A stretch of 64,000 nucleotides of DNA, from NCBI RefSeq assembly GCF_020873915.1, contig NZ_JAHWGP010000022.1, positions 1-64,000 on the forward strand, read 5' to 3'. Within the stretch, counting starts at the first letter, position 1, and every line of letters begins with the position of its first letter. Origin of the DNA: Streptomyces sp. DH5 (GTDB taxonomy: Bacteria; Actinomycetota; Actinomycetes; Streptomycetales; Streptomycetaceae). The translations under genes were made by a program, and so were the position numbers. Under the pieces are notes generated by a model that worked only from the letters and a program-made list of their open reading frames with translations, did not search any database and was not told the origin of the DNA. Positions 8,674 to 17,250 of the stretch are shown here, in pieces.

Positions 8674-9469
8674 ACGTGAACCCTCCGTACTCCTGGACAG
8701 CCTTCGCCATGTCGTCGGCGCTGGAGGCCCGTTCATCGCCGGGAACCGGCGCCGGGCCGTCCTTCTGAGAGTGGGTCACGATCTTCCAGTCGTCGTTGGT
8801 CCACTCGAGCTGAATGGTGATGGTGAACCAGCTGCTGGTGACGGGATTGGTGGAGCTTTCGCCCGCGAGCCCCAGGAGGCCCCCGCACCAGACCTCGACC
8901 GTCGCGGCGTCGGTGGAGGACTTTGTGACCTTGGTACCGATCGGGCTCGTGCGGGAGACGAACGTGAAGCCCTTCGGTGTGGTCCCGTCCTCGTTCAGGC
9001 CCACGTTCTTGTTGAAGTCCGGCGAGTACGCCTTGTCGAGCGTCGACTCGAAGTCCGGGACGAGGTCGGGGACGATGATCGACTGCAGGATGGCGTCCCG
9101 CCGCTCCTTGTTGAACATCTCCGCGGAGCCGAGCGCCACCGCGTAGTTCGCCGCCGCGCTCTCCGCGCCCTGCCGGTCGTGGGCGAAGCCCGACGGGATG
9201 CCCGCCGCCTTCGCGTCCACCGGCTTCTTGCCCGAAGGGGCCGTCGCCGCCGCTTTGGGGGAGTCGGCGGAGCCGCTCTCCTCCGCTGCGGAATCGTCTC
9301 CTCCGCGGTTCGCGAAGGCGATCGCGGCGATCAGGACGACCACCACGCCGACGACGGTGACGAGGCTGCGCGAGGACGAACGGGCGCCTCTGCGCGCGCC
9401 GCCGTACGGGTCGCCGCCCCCTTCGGGCAGGCGGGTGCGGGTCTGACCGGTGTCGTCTCCGAGACTCAT
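8663..9469 (-). CDS. Single-pass membrane protein, VirB8/TcpC-like
   Basis: This 268-aa protein has a short cytosolic N-terminus, one membrane helix (about 35-53), an Ala/Ser/Lys linker and an extracellular domain (about 95-268) of mixed alpha/beta pattern. Size, topology and operon position fit the VirB8/TcpC scaffold subunits, which have an NTF2-like fold outside the membrane. There is no clear sequence motif that proves this, so the name is inference from layout. Its ATG overlaps the stop of the 37-aa ORF (ATGA) and its own end overlaps the TrbL-like gene by 11 nt. Confidence 0.75.
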   Translation of the reverse strand: MSLGDDTGQTRTRLPEGGGDPYGGARRGARSSSRSLVTVVGVVVVLIAAIAFANRGGDDSAAEESGSADSPKAAATAPSGKKPVDAKAAGIPSGFAHDRQGAESAAANYAVALGSAEMFNKERRDAILQSIIVPDLVPDFESTLDKAYSPDFNKNVGLNEDGTTPKGFTFVSRTSPIGTKVTKSSTDAATVEVWCGGLLGLAGESSTNPVTSSWFTITIQLEWTNDDWKIVTHSQKDGPAPVPGDERASSADDMAKAVQEYGGFTYAR

Positions 9470-9579
9470 GCCGCGTACGCCCCCTCAGCGTCGTGCGGAA
9501 ACACCTCGTACTCCGTGTACTCCACGTACGACGGTAGCCGGGCCGGCTCCCGTTCGGGTGCGGTGTGGTGACTGGACAT
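9466..9579 (-). CDS. 37-aa small protein inside the secretion-like operon
   Basis: An ATG at 9579 opens a 37-codon frame whose TGA overlaps the ATG of the VirB8-like gene (ATGA), the same coupling used elsewhere in this operon. The peptide is hydrophilic and Tyr/Glu-rich in the middle (SYVEYTEYEVFPHDAEGAYA). A GAGG lies about 13 nt upstream, which is far for a ribosome site. It fills most of the gap between the pilin-like and VirB8-like genes. It has no hydrophobic segment. I do not recognise a family; the coupling is the main evidence that it is real. Confidence 0.5.
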   Translation of the reverse strand: MSSHHTAPEREPARLPSYVEYTEYEVFPHDAEGAYAA

Positions 9580-9668
9580 CAGGGAAACGCAACCTCAGCC
9601 GGTGGGCACGACGGACGGGTGGGGTGGGAGGGGGCCGGGCGTGCCCGGTCGGGAGCGGTGGCGCGGGG

Positions 9669-9986
9669 TTATACGGCCATGCCGTACACGATGGTGAACA
9701 GGGTGCCGAGCGAACCGATGATGAAGACGCCCGTGAGCCCCGCGATGATGAGGCCCTTGCCCTGTTCGGCGCTGAAGGTGTCCCGCAGCGCGGTGGCACC
9801 GATGCGCTGTTTGGCCGCGCCCCAGATGGCGATGCCCAGGCAGATGAGGATGGCGACCGCCATGACCACTTCGATCATGATCTTGGCCTCGTTGCCCAGG
9901 CTGCCGAAGGGGCCCCAGTCGGGAGCGATCCCGCCGATGATGGTGTTGATGTCTCCCTCGTCGGCCGCGAAGAACATGTAAGTCAC
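9669..9986 (-). CDS. VirB2/pilin-like small membrane protein
   Basis: This 105-aa protein has a short N-terminus and two membrane helices (about 36-57 and 78-102) joined by a polar loop with basic residues (WGAAKQRIGATALRDTF). That is the plan of VirB2/TrbC pilins and of small channel subunits of Gram-positive type IV systems. It is the first gene of the minus-strand operon that runs down to 2817. A gap of about 90 nt to the next ORF is larger than the other gaps and could let this subunit be made in excess. The role is inferred from topology and position. Confidence 0.78.
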   Translation of the reverse strand: MTYMFFAADEGDINTIIGGIAPDWGPFGSLGNEAKIMIEVVMAVAILICLGIAIWGAAKQRIGATALRDTFSAEQGKGLIIAGLTGVFIIGSLGTLFTIVYGMAV

Positions 9987-10261
9987 CGCCCTGGTATGGG
10001 TAGTTCCGCTTCCTCTGCGGGAGTGCAGAGTTCAGGCCTCATTGTCGCCGACGATGACGCCCGTGTATGTCGACTTGGCGTCATCAGTTGGCGGTTTTCG
10101 TAGGAATAGCTTGCCACCGGCGCGCGCCGGACCCCGGCAGGGGCGCGTTCCGGAGAGTGAAGAGTCGTATCGTCACTCTGTGTATCACGGTGCGTCACGC
10201 CGGGCAACGAGGCTGGTCGACGGGGTTTCTGACAGGTGTTCGGGTGACTGTGTGCAGGGTT

Positions 10262-10588
10262 CTACGCCACGAAGTGGTCGAACTCACCGGCCCGGACGCC
10301 TCGTACGAAGGCGTCCCAGCGGGGGTGGTCGGTGGTGACGGTGGCCGTGCCACCGGGGGCGTGGAGGCGGACGGTGGCGTCGCCGCCGACGGTCACGTGG
10401 GCACGGGGGTGAGGGTCCTCCTTGAGGGCGCGGAGGAGGCCGCGGAAGGCGTCGGGGGTGGTGGTGAGGACGGCGCCGGTGGGGTCGGCCGACTCCGTTA
10501 TGTGGATGGCGCGCGGAGTCGCTGCGACGTGCACGCAGCTGTCGCCCTCGCCGCAGTACGACGACCTCTGCCAGGTCAGCTGGGGCAT
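10262..10588 (-). CDS. DUF397-domain protein
   Basis: This 108-aa protein opens with the DUF397 signature (WQRSSYCGEGDSCVHVA) and ends with a second copy of the C-terminal half of the motif (WDAFVRGVRAGEFDHF), so it is a tandem or expanded version of the usual 60-aa domain. DUF397 proteins in Streptomyces are nearly always encoded directly after an XRE/DUF5753 regulator, as here (11-nt gap), and in WhiJ-type systems the small partner modulates the regulator. It should therefore act in the cytosol as a partner of the 10600-11481 product. The exact signal is unknown. Confidence 0.88.
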   Translation of the reverse strand: MPQLTWQRSSYCGEGDSCVHVAATPRAIHITESADPTGAVLTTTPDAFRGLLRALKEDPHPRAHVTVGGDATVRLHAPGGTATVTTDHPRWDAFVRGVRAGEFDHFVA

Positions 10589-10599
10589 CTCGGGTCCTT

Positions 10600-11481
10600 T
10601 CAGAGGTCTTGAGCGATCGTGTGGATGAGATCTCGCGACTTCTCCGGCGCCAGAGCCCGGGATTCCACCCGTTCCAGGACGGCGCGGTACTTGTCGAGCT
10701 GGGCCTCGGCGTCGAGGAAGACGGGGCCGTGCGACTGGTCGAGGTGGACCGTGTCGAGCTGGGGAACCGGCCCGCGCGAATAGAAGATCGACTGACCCGA
10801 TCCGGTGAAGCCTCCGGCGGCGAACGGGATCACCCTGATGGTGATGTGCTCCCGCTCACTCATGTCGAGGAGATGCCGGAGCTGCGCGACGGCGACGGCC
10901 GGACCGCCGAACTGCATCCGTAGGGCGGCCTCGTGAATGAGCGCCAGGTAGGGAGTCGGGTCGTCCCGGTAGATCACTGTCTGGCGTTTGACGCGGAAGG
11001 AGGCGCGGTGCTCGACGTCGGGTGGTGCGAGTTCGGGCACGACCTGGCGGAACAGGGAGCGGGCGTGGTCGATGGTCTGGAGCAGCCCGGGGATGTGCAC
11101 GGTGACGGAACTGCACAGATGAGTGGCGTGGTGTTCGAGCTCGGCCAGGTCCAGCAGGGCGGGCGGCAGAAGGTCCCGGTACTCCTCCCACCAGCCGCGC
11201 CTGCGCTCGCCCGTCATCCCGGCGACGGCTTCGACGAGGGCCTTGTCGGCGCACTCGTAATGGCAGGCCATCGCGCGGACCCGTTCGGGGCTGACGCCTG
11301 CTCGGCCCGCCTCCATGTTGCTGATCTGGTTCGGCTTGATGCCGAGAAGTTGACCGGCTTCGACGGATGTGAGGCCCGCGCGTTCGCGGAGTTTGCGCAG
11401 CTCGCTGCCCAAGCGGAGCTGGCGACCCGTCGGGTTGCTTCTCACGGGCTGACCCGCCTCCTCGTCGTGCGTGTCACTCAC
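10600..11481 (-). CDS. XRE-family regulator with DUF5753 (WhiJ-like)
   Basis: The 293-aa protein has an N-terminal helix-turn-helix (about 25-80: LRKLRERAGLTSVEAGQLLG) and a C-terminal DUF5753 domain with the usual conserved stretch leading to RVIPFAAGG and a region on FYSRGPVPQLDTVHLDQ. These regulators control development and antibiotic production with a DUF397 partner, encoded just downstream. A divergent RsbW-like ATPase gene starts 168 nt away, completing the familiar three-gene set. The likely operator lies in 11482-11648; I see no perfect repeat there. Confidence 0.92.
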   Translation of the reverse strand: MSDTHDEEAGQPVRSNPTGRQLRLGSELRKLRERAGLTSVEAGQLLGIKPNQISNMEAGRAGVSPERVRAMACHYECADKALVEAVAGMTGERRRGWWEEYRDLLPPALLDLAELEHHATHLCSSVTVHIPGLLQTIDHARSLFRQVVPELAPPDVEHRASFRVKRQTVIYRDDPTPYLALIHEAALRMQFGGPAVAVAQLRHLLDMSEREHITIRVIPFAAGGFTGSGQSIFYSRGPVPQLDTVHLDQSHGPVFLDAEAQLDKYRAVLERVESRALAPEKSRDLIHTIAQDL

Positions 11482-11648
11482 ACGAGTGCAGTATGTGGGG
11501 TTTAGCCGAAACCGTGTAAAGGGTTACACGATGGCCGCTAGCTTGATTGCAGGCGCCCCGCTCAGAAGCGCACCGATCGACGGTTCGGCATGCCACTGGG
11601 CACCAGCTCGCGTTCACGCCCAACTGATCGCTTCGATCGGAGACTTCC

Positions 11649-12089
11649 ATGCCCACCGTATCCCCGGCCTGGTCCTACACCCTCCACCTCTCGCGTGATC
11701 CACGCTCACCGGGGATCGCCCGTTCCACCCTGCGCTCCGTCCTGGCCGCCTACGAACTCGGCGAACTCGCCCCCACGGCCGAACTGCTCGCCTCGGAGCT
11801 GCTGACCAACGCCCATCTGCACACCGACGGCCCGTACGCGCTGTACATCCGTCCGCTGGAATCCGGCCAGCTCCGGCTCGGAGTGTGGGACGGGGATCCG
11901 ACCGTCCCGTCCGGTCTCGGCGCCGGCTTCGTCCACGGCGCCATGCCGCACGGAACCTCGGAGGGCGGACGGGGTCTGGCCCTGGTGCGGACGTACGCCG
12001 ACTCCTGGGGGGCCTCGCTGCTGAGCGAGCAAAAGGGGCCTGCCGGGGGGAAGGTGCTGTGGGCGGAGTGCGGCTGGGGCGGGCCGTGA
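11649..12089 (+). CDS. RsbW-like ATP-binding protein (HATPase_c)
   Basis: This 146-aa single-domain protein has the GHKL ATPase boxes of anti-sigma kinases: an N box (ELLTNAHLH), a G1 box (VWDGDP) and a G2 box (GGRGLALVRTYADSWG). Such proteins phosphorylate an anti-anti-sigma factor or bind a sigma factor, but lone copies next to XRE/DUF397 pairs are common in Streptomyces and mostly unassigned. Its gene is divergent from the XRE regulator and only 48 nt upstream of the Ser/Thr kinase gene. The ATG at 11649 follows a purine-rich tract (CGGAGA). Confidence 0.9.
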   Translation: MPTVSPAWSYTLHLSRDPRSPGIARSTLRSVLAAYELGELAPTAELLASELLTNAHLHTDGPYALYIRPLESGQLRLGVWDGDPTVPSGLGAGFVHGAMPHGTSEGGRGLALVRTYADSWGASLLSEQKGPAGGKVLWAECGWGGP

Positions 12090-12137
12090 TCACATCTCTC
12101 CCTCACATCGACCGATCCGTGTGGCAAGGTCGGGTCC

Positions 12138-13847
12138 GTGGATGCACTGAAGGCTCAAGACCCCGCGCGGATAGGCGCGTACACGCTGCTGGCCCGCCTC
12201 GGCGCGGGCGGGATGGGGCAGGTGTATCTCGGGCGGTCGCCCGGCGGTCGGCTGGTGGCGATCAAGGTGATCCGTGACGAGATCGCGGATCACCCCGAGG
12301 CGCTCGCCCGGTTCAGGCGTGAGGTGGAGACCGTGCGCCTGGTCCGGAGCGCGTACACCGCGAACCTGATCGACGCGTCGCTGGACTCGTCCCCTTACTG
12401 GCTGGCGACCGAGTACGTGTCGGGCCCGACGCTGAGCAAGGCCGTGGGGGCGCGGGGGCCGATGCCGCCCGAAACCTGCAGGCGTCTGTTCGCGGCACTG
12501 GCGGAAGGGCTCGCGGCGGTACACGAACAGGGGGTCACGCACCGGGACCTCAAGCCGCAGAACGTGCTCCTCGCAGCACAGGGGCCGCAGCTCATCGACT
12601 TCGGTATCGCCCGAGGAGCCGGGCAGACGGCACTCACCGAGGCGGGTTTCGCGCCGGGCACGCCTGGCTACACCGCGCCCGAGGTGCTGATGCGCAATGA
12701 GGTCGGGCCCGCCGCCGACGTGTTCGCGCTCGGGGCGACGATCGCGTACGCGGCGACGGGCAGGCCTCCCTTCGGCGTCGGTGAGGCGGCCACCGTGAGT
12801 TATCGCGCGGTGCACGAGCCGGTCGATCTGGTGGGCGTGGAGCCCGAACTGGCGGATCTGATCCAGCTCTGTGTGTCCAAGGACCCGGCGGCACGCCCGC
12901 AGCTCGCCGAGGTGATCGTGCGGTGTCGGGTGGCGGCGGCCCTCGTCGAGGACTCGTTCTACACGGGACTGGCCACGCTGGCCGAGGCGCTGCCGGCGGC
13001 GGCTCAGGCCGGTTCACCGCCCATGGCTCCGTCACCGGCGGTGGGGTTGCACGAACTGCCGACATCGGCGCCTCAGTACGGGCCGGGGTATACACCCACA
13101 TACGTAAGCCCATCCGTCCCACCTGCTCGGCGCCGCCCCGCGCCGTGGATTGTCGCCGTGGCGGCGGGGTTGGTGGTCGGGGTGGCGACGGCAGCGTTCG
13201 TACTTTCCGATCAGGGCGAGGATGACCGGGGCACGGCCGGCAAGGAGACGACCGCGGCCGCCCGGCCGAGCGTCACGTCATCGACACCCGCGGCCTCGAC
13301 CGGTGGAAGCTCGGGCGCCGAACCGCCGGCGTACGTGGAGACGAACAAGCTGGTGCGTGACATGTGGTTCAGCGAAACGCAGCAGTGCAACCTGCCCGCG
13401 GAGGAACGCAACGAGCATCTTCAGTACTCCGTCGTTCCGGTGGACGGTAGTGAGTCGTACTCGTCCGGACCGTTGAAGATCACCGCCCGTCTGAAGTACG
13501 CGGATCCCAAACCGGGCGAGACGTACTACCTGTCGGTCGCCGTGAAGCCACCGCATCCCATCGATCCGGAGACGGGGGAGGCTCTGGACAACGCGGCTCA
13601 GGGAAATATGGATCTGGGCTTCACCAGCAAGCCCATCGACATGTACGAGGTCTACAAGACTCCGGGGAGCAACGGCACGACGACTCTGACGTACCCGGAC
13701 GACTTCGAGGACTACGTGGAAGGGAAGAAGTACCAGGACGCGTTTCCGGTTGCCAAGGCACCTGGGGACTGGACTGTCCTCTTCCTTCACGTCAGGGGAA
13801 CACGCGACTTCGCGTCCATAGCATGTGATGGCTTCCAGGTGCCGTAG
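12138..13847 (+). CDS. Transmembrane Ser/Thr protein kinase (PknB type, no PASTA)
   Basis: This 569-aa kinase has the glycine loop at 22-27 (GAGGMG), the ATP-binding K43, the catalytic HRDLKPQN (D137) and DFG at 154-156, then an APE motif. A Pro-rich linker leads to one membrane helix at about 335-355 and an extracellular part of about 200 residues. That outer part has no PASTA repeats; it resembles no domain I recognise and has two Cys residues that could pair. It starts at GTG 12138 with no Shine-Dalgarno, so it may be leaderless. It stands between a GHKL ATPase and a wall hydrolase, which suggests a role in envelope signalling. Confidence 0.93.
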   Translation: MDALKAQDPARIGAYTLLARLGAGGMGQVYLGRSPGGRLVAIKVIRDEIADHPEALARFRREVETVRLVRSAYTANLIDASLDSSPYWLATEYVSGPTLSKAVGARGPMPPETCRRLFAALAEGLAAVHEQGVTHRDLKPQNVLLAAQGPQLIDFGIARGAGQTALTEAGFAPGTPGYTAPEVLMRNEVGPAADVFALGATIAYAATGRPPFGVGEAATVSYRAVHEPVDLVGVEPELADLIQLCVSKDPAARPQLAEVIVRCRVAAALVEDSFYTGLATLAEALPAAAQAGSPPMAPSPAVGLHELPTSAPQYGPGYTPTYVSPSVPPARRRPAPWIVAVAAGLVVGVATAAFVLSDQGEDDRGTAGKETTAAARPSVTSSTPAASTGGSSGAEPPAYVETNKLVRDMWFSETQQCNLPAEERNEHLQYSVVPVDGSESYSSGPLKITARLKYADPKPGETYYLSVAVKPPHPIDPETGEALDNAAQGNMDLGFTSKPIDMYEVYKTPGSNGTTTLTYPDDFEDYVEGKKYQDAFPVAKAPGDWTVLFLHVRGTRDFASIACDGFQVP

Positions 13848-13912
13848 GCCGTTGGAGCCGACATGGCCGAAAATGGCCAATGGGCGGCACTTCCGTGGGG
13901 GAGGGTTGGGGC

Positions 13913-14914
13913 ATGCGCAAAGTGTGGGTTGCCGCAGGGGCGGCGGTAGCGGCGGGACTGGGCTTCGTCATGCTGCTCGTCGTAGGCGTCTATGTCGTCT
14001 CCGGGAACCTCGTGGGCGGAGTGGCCGGGGGCGGCAAGACGCTGGCCAAGGGAACCGTGCCCGCTGCGTATCAACAACTCGTGCAGAAGTGGGGCAACTT
14101 GTGCCCTGCGATCAATCCGGCTCTCCTGGCTGCGCAGATCTATCAGGAGAGCAAGTGGCGGACGGACGCCGTCAGTCACGCGGACGCTCGCGGTATCGCC
14201 CAGTTCATCCCCTCTACGTGGGCGGCGTACGGCATCGACGGGGACGGTGACGGTGATCGTGACGTATGGGACCCGAAGGACGCGATCCCCTCGGCTGCTT
14301 CCTACGACTGTGCCCTCGCCGGGTACGTGAAGGACGTACCCGGTGACCCCACGAACAACATGCTGGCTGCCTACAACTCCGGTCCCTACAGGGTCATAGA
14401 CGCCGGTGGAATCCCTGCGCTCACCGAGACACGGAACTACGTACGTAACATCCGCGCCTTGGAGAAGAGCTTCGCCGCGCCCGTCGGACGCGTCGATCCG
14501 TCGAAGCAGGCCGCGGGCGCCATCGCCTACGCGCAGAAGAAGCTCGGCACGCTCTACCTTTGGGGCGGCAACGGCACTCCTGAGCACGGCGGACGGTTCG
14601 ACTGCTCGGGGCTGACCAAGGCGGCGTACGAGAGTGTGGGGATCACGCTGCCGCGTGTGGCGAACGACCAGTACAACGCGGGGCCGCATCCGAAGCGGGA
14701 CGAACTGCTGCCCGGCGATCTGGTGTTCTTCTCGGACGACCTCACCAATTCGCGGGCCATCCGGCATGTGGGCATCTATGTCGGTGGCGGGTACATGATC
14801 GACGCACCCAGGACGGGTGCCGTGATCCGATTCGACCCGATCGACACTCCTGACTACTTTGGTGCCACCCGTGTCACCGAGGATGGCGCGAAAGCACTCC
14901 CCACAACGGTGTGA
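13913..14914 (+). CDS. Lytic transglycosylase-NlpC/P60 wall hydrolase
   Basis: This 333-aa protein has an N-terminal membrane anchor (about 7-30), a lysozyme-like SLT domain (about 55-185, catalytic E79 in IYQESKWR) and an NlpC/P60 cysteine peptidase domain (about 200-320; C231 in FDCSGLT, H285 in RHVGIYV). It should cut both glycan and peptide bonds of peptidoglycan outside the cell. The same domain pair is found in the wall hydrolase of Gram-positive conjugation systems such as CwlT of ICEBs1, so it may open the wall for the apparatus encoded at 2.8-10 kb. Start at ATG 13913, with GGGGGAGGG 8 nt upstream. Confidence 0.92.
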   Translation: MRKVWVAAGAAVAAGLGFVMLLVVGVYVVSGNLVGGVAGGGKTLAKGTVPAAYQQLVQKWGNLCPAINPALLAAQIYQESKWRTDAVSHADARGIAQFIPSTWAAYGIDGDGDGDRDVWDPKDAIPSAASYDCALAGYVKDVPGDPTNNMLAAYNSGPYRVIDAGGIPALTETRNYVRNIRALEKSFAAPVGRVDPSKQAAGAIAYAQKKLGTLYLWGGNGTPEHGGRFDCSGLTKAAYESVGITLPRVANDQYNAGPHPKRDELLPGDLVFFSDDLTNSRAIRHVGIYVGGGYMIDAPRTGAVIRFDPIDTPDYFGATRVTEDGAKALPTTV

Positions 14915-15127
14915 GCGGAGCGTTAACCCTCCCCCTGAGCTGCGGAGACGCATCTCTCTTCGATAACGTCTGCGTGATCATTCGGTGGAGCGTGGAACGT
15001 ATCAGCGGGGGCCGTGCGTTCCTGTTGTCGTAGCCGAGCCGATGAGCGGATCTACGCACCACGGGGGTGGTTGCAGACGGCGTGCGCACCGCTCGCCGGG
15101 AGATATGGACGAAGGGGCCGCAGCACC

Positions 15128-15820
15128 ATGGCTGGACTCGCCGATTCCGGGTCGAACCCCGACGTCGACCTGCTCTATGACATCAACGGCCTCGCCAAGG
15201 CCGCGCCGCCGTGGTTCGACCGGGTCATGGAGTTCGTGGGCGAGTACGGCATCCTGTTCGCCCTGTTGGGGATGCTGGTGTGGTGCTGGTGGGGCGTCAG
15301 ACGACGGGGCGGCGAGGACGCGGCACCGACCGTGGCCGCCCTGGTGTGGGCCCCGCTCGCGGCGGGCGTCGCGGTCCTGGTGAACGTGCCGATACGCGGC
15401 TTCGTCGAACGGCCCCGGCCCTTCAACGACCACGAGGGACTCGAGGTCCTGGTCGCCGGCAAGACCGACTACTCGTTCGTCAGCGACCACGCGACGCTCT
15501 GCATGGCCCTGGCGGTAGGGCTGTTCCTGGCCAACCGGCGGCTCGGGATCATCGGCCTGGTGCTCGGACTGATGGGCGGCTTCATCCGCGTCTACATGGG
15601 TGTGCACTACCCGACGGACGTCGTGGGCGGGCTCGCCCTCGGCACGTCCGTCGCGCTGCTGCTCTCGCCGCTCGCCATGGCCCTGCTGACACCGTTGATG
15701 CACGCGATCGAGCGGTCGCCGCGCGGCGGATGGCTCATCACGGCGCGCGGGCACCAAGCGCGGACGACCCCGGAGGAGAACCGGCCGTCCGAGCCGGGGC
15801 AGCGCGACCTGGCGGCCTGA
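15128..15820 (+). CDS. PAP2-superfamily membrane phosphatase
   Basis: The 230-aa product has about five membrane helices and the three PAP2 signatures: VERPRPF (motif 1 like KxxxxxxRP), FVSDHATL (motif 2, with Asp in place of the usual PSGH glycine) and RVYMGVHYPTDVVGG (motif 3, catalytic His and Asp). Such enzymes remove phosphate from lipid or undecaprenyl phosphates at the outer membrane face. The start at ATG 15128 follows GAAGGGGCC and matches the usual N-terminus; an upstream in-frame start would add an unlikely Arg/Cys-rich stretch. A hairpin follows the stop codon. Confidence 0.9.
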   Translation: MAGLADSGSNPDVDLLYDINGLAKAAPPWFDRVMEFVGEYGILFALLGMLVWCWWGVRRRGGEDAAPTVAALVWAPLAAGVAVLVNVPIRGFVERPRPFNDHEGLEVLVAGKTDYSFVSDHATLCMALAVGLFLANRRLGIIGLVLGLMGGFIRVYMGVHYPTDVVGGLALGTSVALLLSPLAMALLTPLMHAIERSPRGGWLITARGHQARTTPEENRPSEPGQRDLAA

Positions 15821-15858
15821 GCCGGCCCCCGGCCCCGCCCGTGGGCCGGGGACGGCTC
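15819..15858 (+). terminator. Terminator-like hairpin after PAP2 gene
   Basis: The left arm starting in the stop codon (GAGCCGGCCCCCGGCCC) pairs with GGGCCGGGGACGGCTC through 43-58 of this line with one mismatch and one bulged C, around a 7-nt loop. It lacks a T run, as is normal for Streptomyces. The 270 nt that follow up to the lipoprotein gene hold no gene I can support. Confidence 0.65.
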
Positions 15859-16127
15859 CCGGTCACTCCCGGGTGTGGTTCGTGGCGTCCGTGCGGGCCA
15901 GGCTTCTCGCTCTTCTCGCGGGGCCGCGCCAGCCGCAGGTGCAGGAGGCGACGCAGAAGGGCCCGCGCTCCGAGGTGGTTGTCCGGTGTTCCTGAAGGGG
16001 CGCCGCGACGTCCTGCTCTTCCACCTCACCACCGTACCGCTCCGGATGTGTCCGCGTGACGGCCTCGACCACCGGTCGTTAACCGGGGAAAGACGGCCCG
16101 TGTCGGACACAGCGGGGGTAGGCGGCC

Positions 16128-16967
16128 ATGGCAGGACGAGAACCGCGACGCCGGCGGACCGGTGGTTCAGCCGTCGCTCTCGGAGCCGCCGGGTGCCTGG
16201 CGCTCGGTGCCCTCACGGGGTGCGGCAGCAGCGGGGCCGCGACCGGCGGCCCGGCGGCCGTCGCGGTGGTGCGCGAGGCGGCGGACGCGCTCGTCGAGGC
16301 GGGCAGCTCCAAGGCGCGCACGTCCCTGGAGATGGCCACCGGCGGGACCCGGGTCACCATCAGGGGCGAGGGGGTCTACGACTACCGCAACCGGCTCGGC
16401 CGGCTGAAGGTGCTGCTGCCGCAGGACCCGTCGGGGGAGACCGTGCGGCGGCCGATCACCGAGCTGCTCGCCCCCCGGGCCCTGTTCATGAAGAACCGGG
16501 GGGCCGGGGTGCCCGCCGACAAGTGGGTGAGGGTGGACACCGGGACGCTCACCGACGGGAACCTCGTCACCGGCGGGGCCACCGACCCGTTCACCGCCGC
16601 CGAGGTGCTGCGCGGGACGCGGTCGGTGACGTTCGTCGGGCGGACCGAGGTCGCGGGGGCGAAGGTGCGCCACTACCGGGGGACCGCCGACCTGGAGGAG
16701 GCCTCGCGGGTCGCCTCGGAGGCGAACCGGGGGACGCTGGGCGCGGCGGCGAAAGGGTTCGCCACCGCGCGGGTGCCGTTCGACGTGTACCTCGACGACC
16801 AGGGAAGGATCCGCAAGGTCCGGCACCGGTTCAGCTTCGTCAACGGCCGCCAGGCCGAGCCCGTCGCGGTCGCCTCGACGACCCTGCTGTACGACTTCGG
16901 GGCCCCCGCCGACGTACGGCTCCCGAAGGCCGGGGACATCTACGCCGGCCGGATCGCGGAGGAGTGA
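16128..16967 (+). CDS. Lipoprotein, LppX/LprAFG-like
   Basis: This 279-aa protein starts with Arg residues, a hydrophobic run and a lipobox LTGC (Cys at about 33), so it is secreted and lipid-anchored. The mature part has the alternating pattern of a half-barrel sheet and ends with DVRLPKAGDIYAG, like mycobacterial LppX/LprG-type and Streptomyces relatives that carry lipids. I see no catalytic motif. The gene stands alone, with GGGGGTAGG upstream of the ATG at 16128. The lipoprotein call is sure; the lipid-carrier idea is inference. Confidence 0.85.
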   Translation: MAGREPRRRRTGGSAVALGAAGCLALGALTGCGSSGAATGGPAAVAVVREAADALVEAGSSKARTSLEMATGGTRVTIRGEGVYDYRNRLGRLKVLLPQDPSGETVRRPITELLAPRALFMKNRGAGVPADKWVRVDTGTLTDGNLVTGGATDPFTAAEVLRGTRSVTFVGRTEVAGAKVRHYRGTADLEEASRVASEANRGTLGAAAKGFATARVPFDVYLDDQGRIRKVRHRFSFVNGRQAEPVAVASTTLLYDFGAPADVRLPKAGDIYAGRIAEE

Positions 16968-17072
16968 GGGGCCCGGAGTGACCGGCGTGAACTAGCCCTT
17001 CCGTGCCATGCGCGGTGCGTGGAGCCCTCCCTACCCTAGGAAGCCGGTGACGACTGGGGAGAGGTGAGGCGC

Positions 17073-17243
17073 GTGGCTCCGCTCGGGGGCGGGACGGTGC
17101 AGGACCACGTGGCGCTCGCCGAGATCGAACTGTGCGGGGAGCTGATCATCGCCGCCTCCGCCGCCGAGGACCGGCTCAGCCTGGAGAGCATCGACGAGGT
17201 GCTGCGGGTGGGCGAGACCCGCGCGGAGCCCGGCGACCACTGA
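17073..17243 (+). CDS. Small conserved-type acidic protein, 56 aa
   Basis: A GTG at 17073 with a strong ribosome site (GGGGAGAGGTGAGG, ending 3 nt before it) opens a 56-codon frame. The peptide reads as a short helix-rich protein (HVALAEIELCGELIIAASAA, then EDRLSLESIDEVLRVG) with acidic character and one Cys. The codon bias is typical, and the frame fills the space up to the convergent csoR stop. I recall similar short proteins in other streptomycetes but know no function. It has no signal peptide or membrane segment. Confidence 0.72.
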   Translation: MAPLGGGTVQDHVALAEIELCGELIIAASAAEDRLSLESIDEVLRVGETRAEPGDH

Positions 17244-17250
17244 CCACGGG

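Noticed and set aside
2817-9986. The secretion-like operon as an integrated conjugative element
   Set aside because: No integrase, excisionase, relaxase, replication gene, direct repeats or tRNA-flanked ends are visible, and the GC content and codon use equal those of the flanks.
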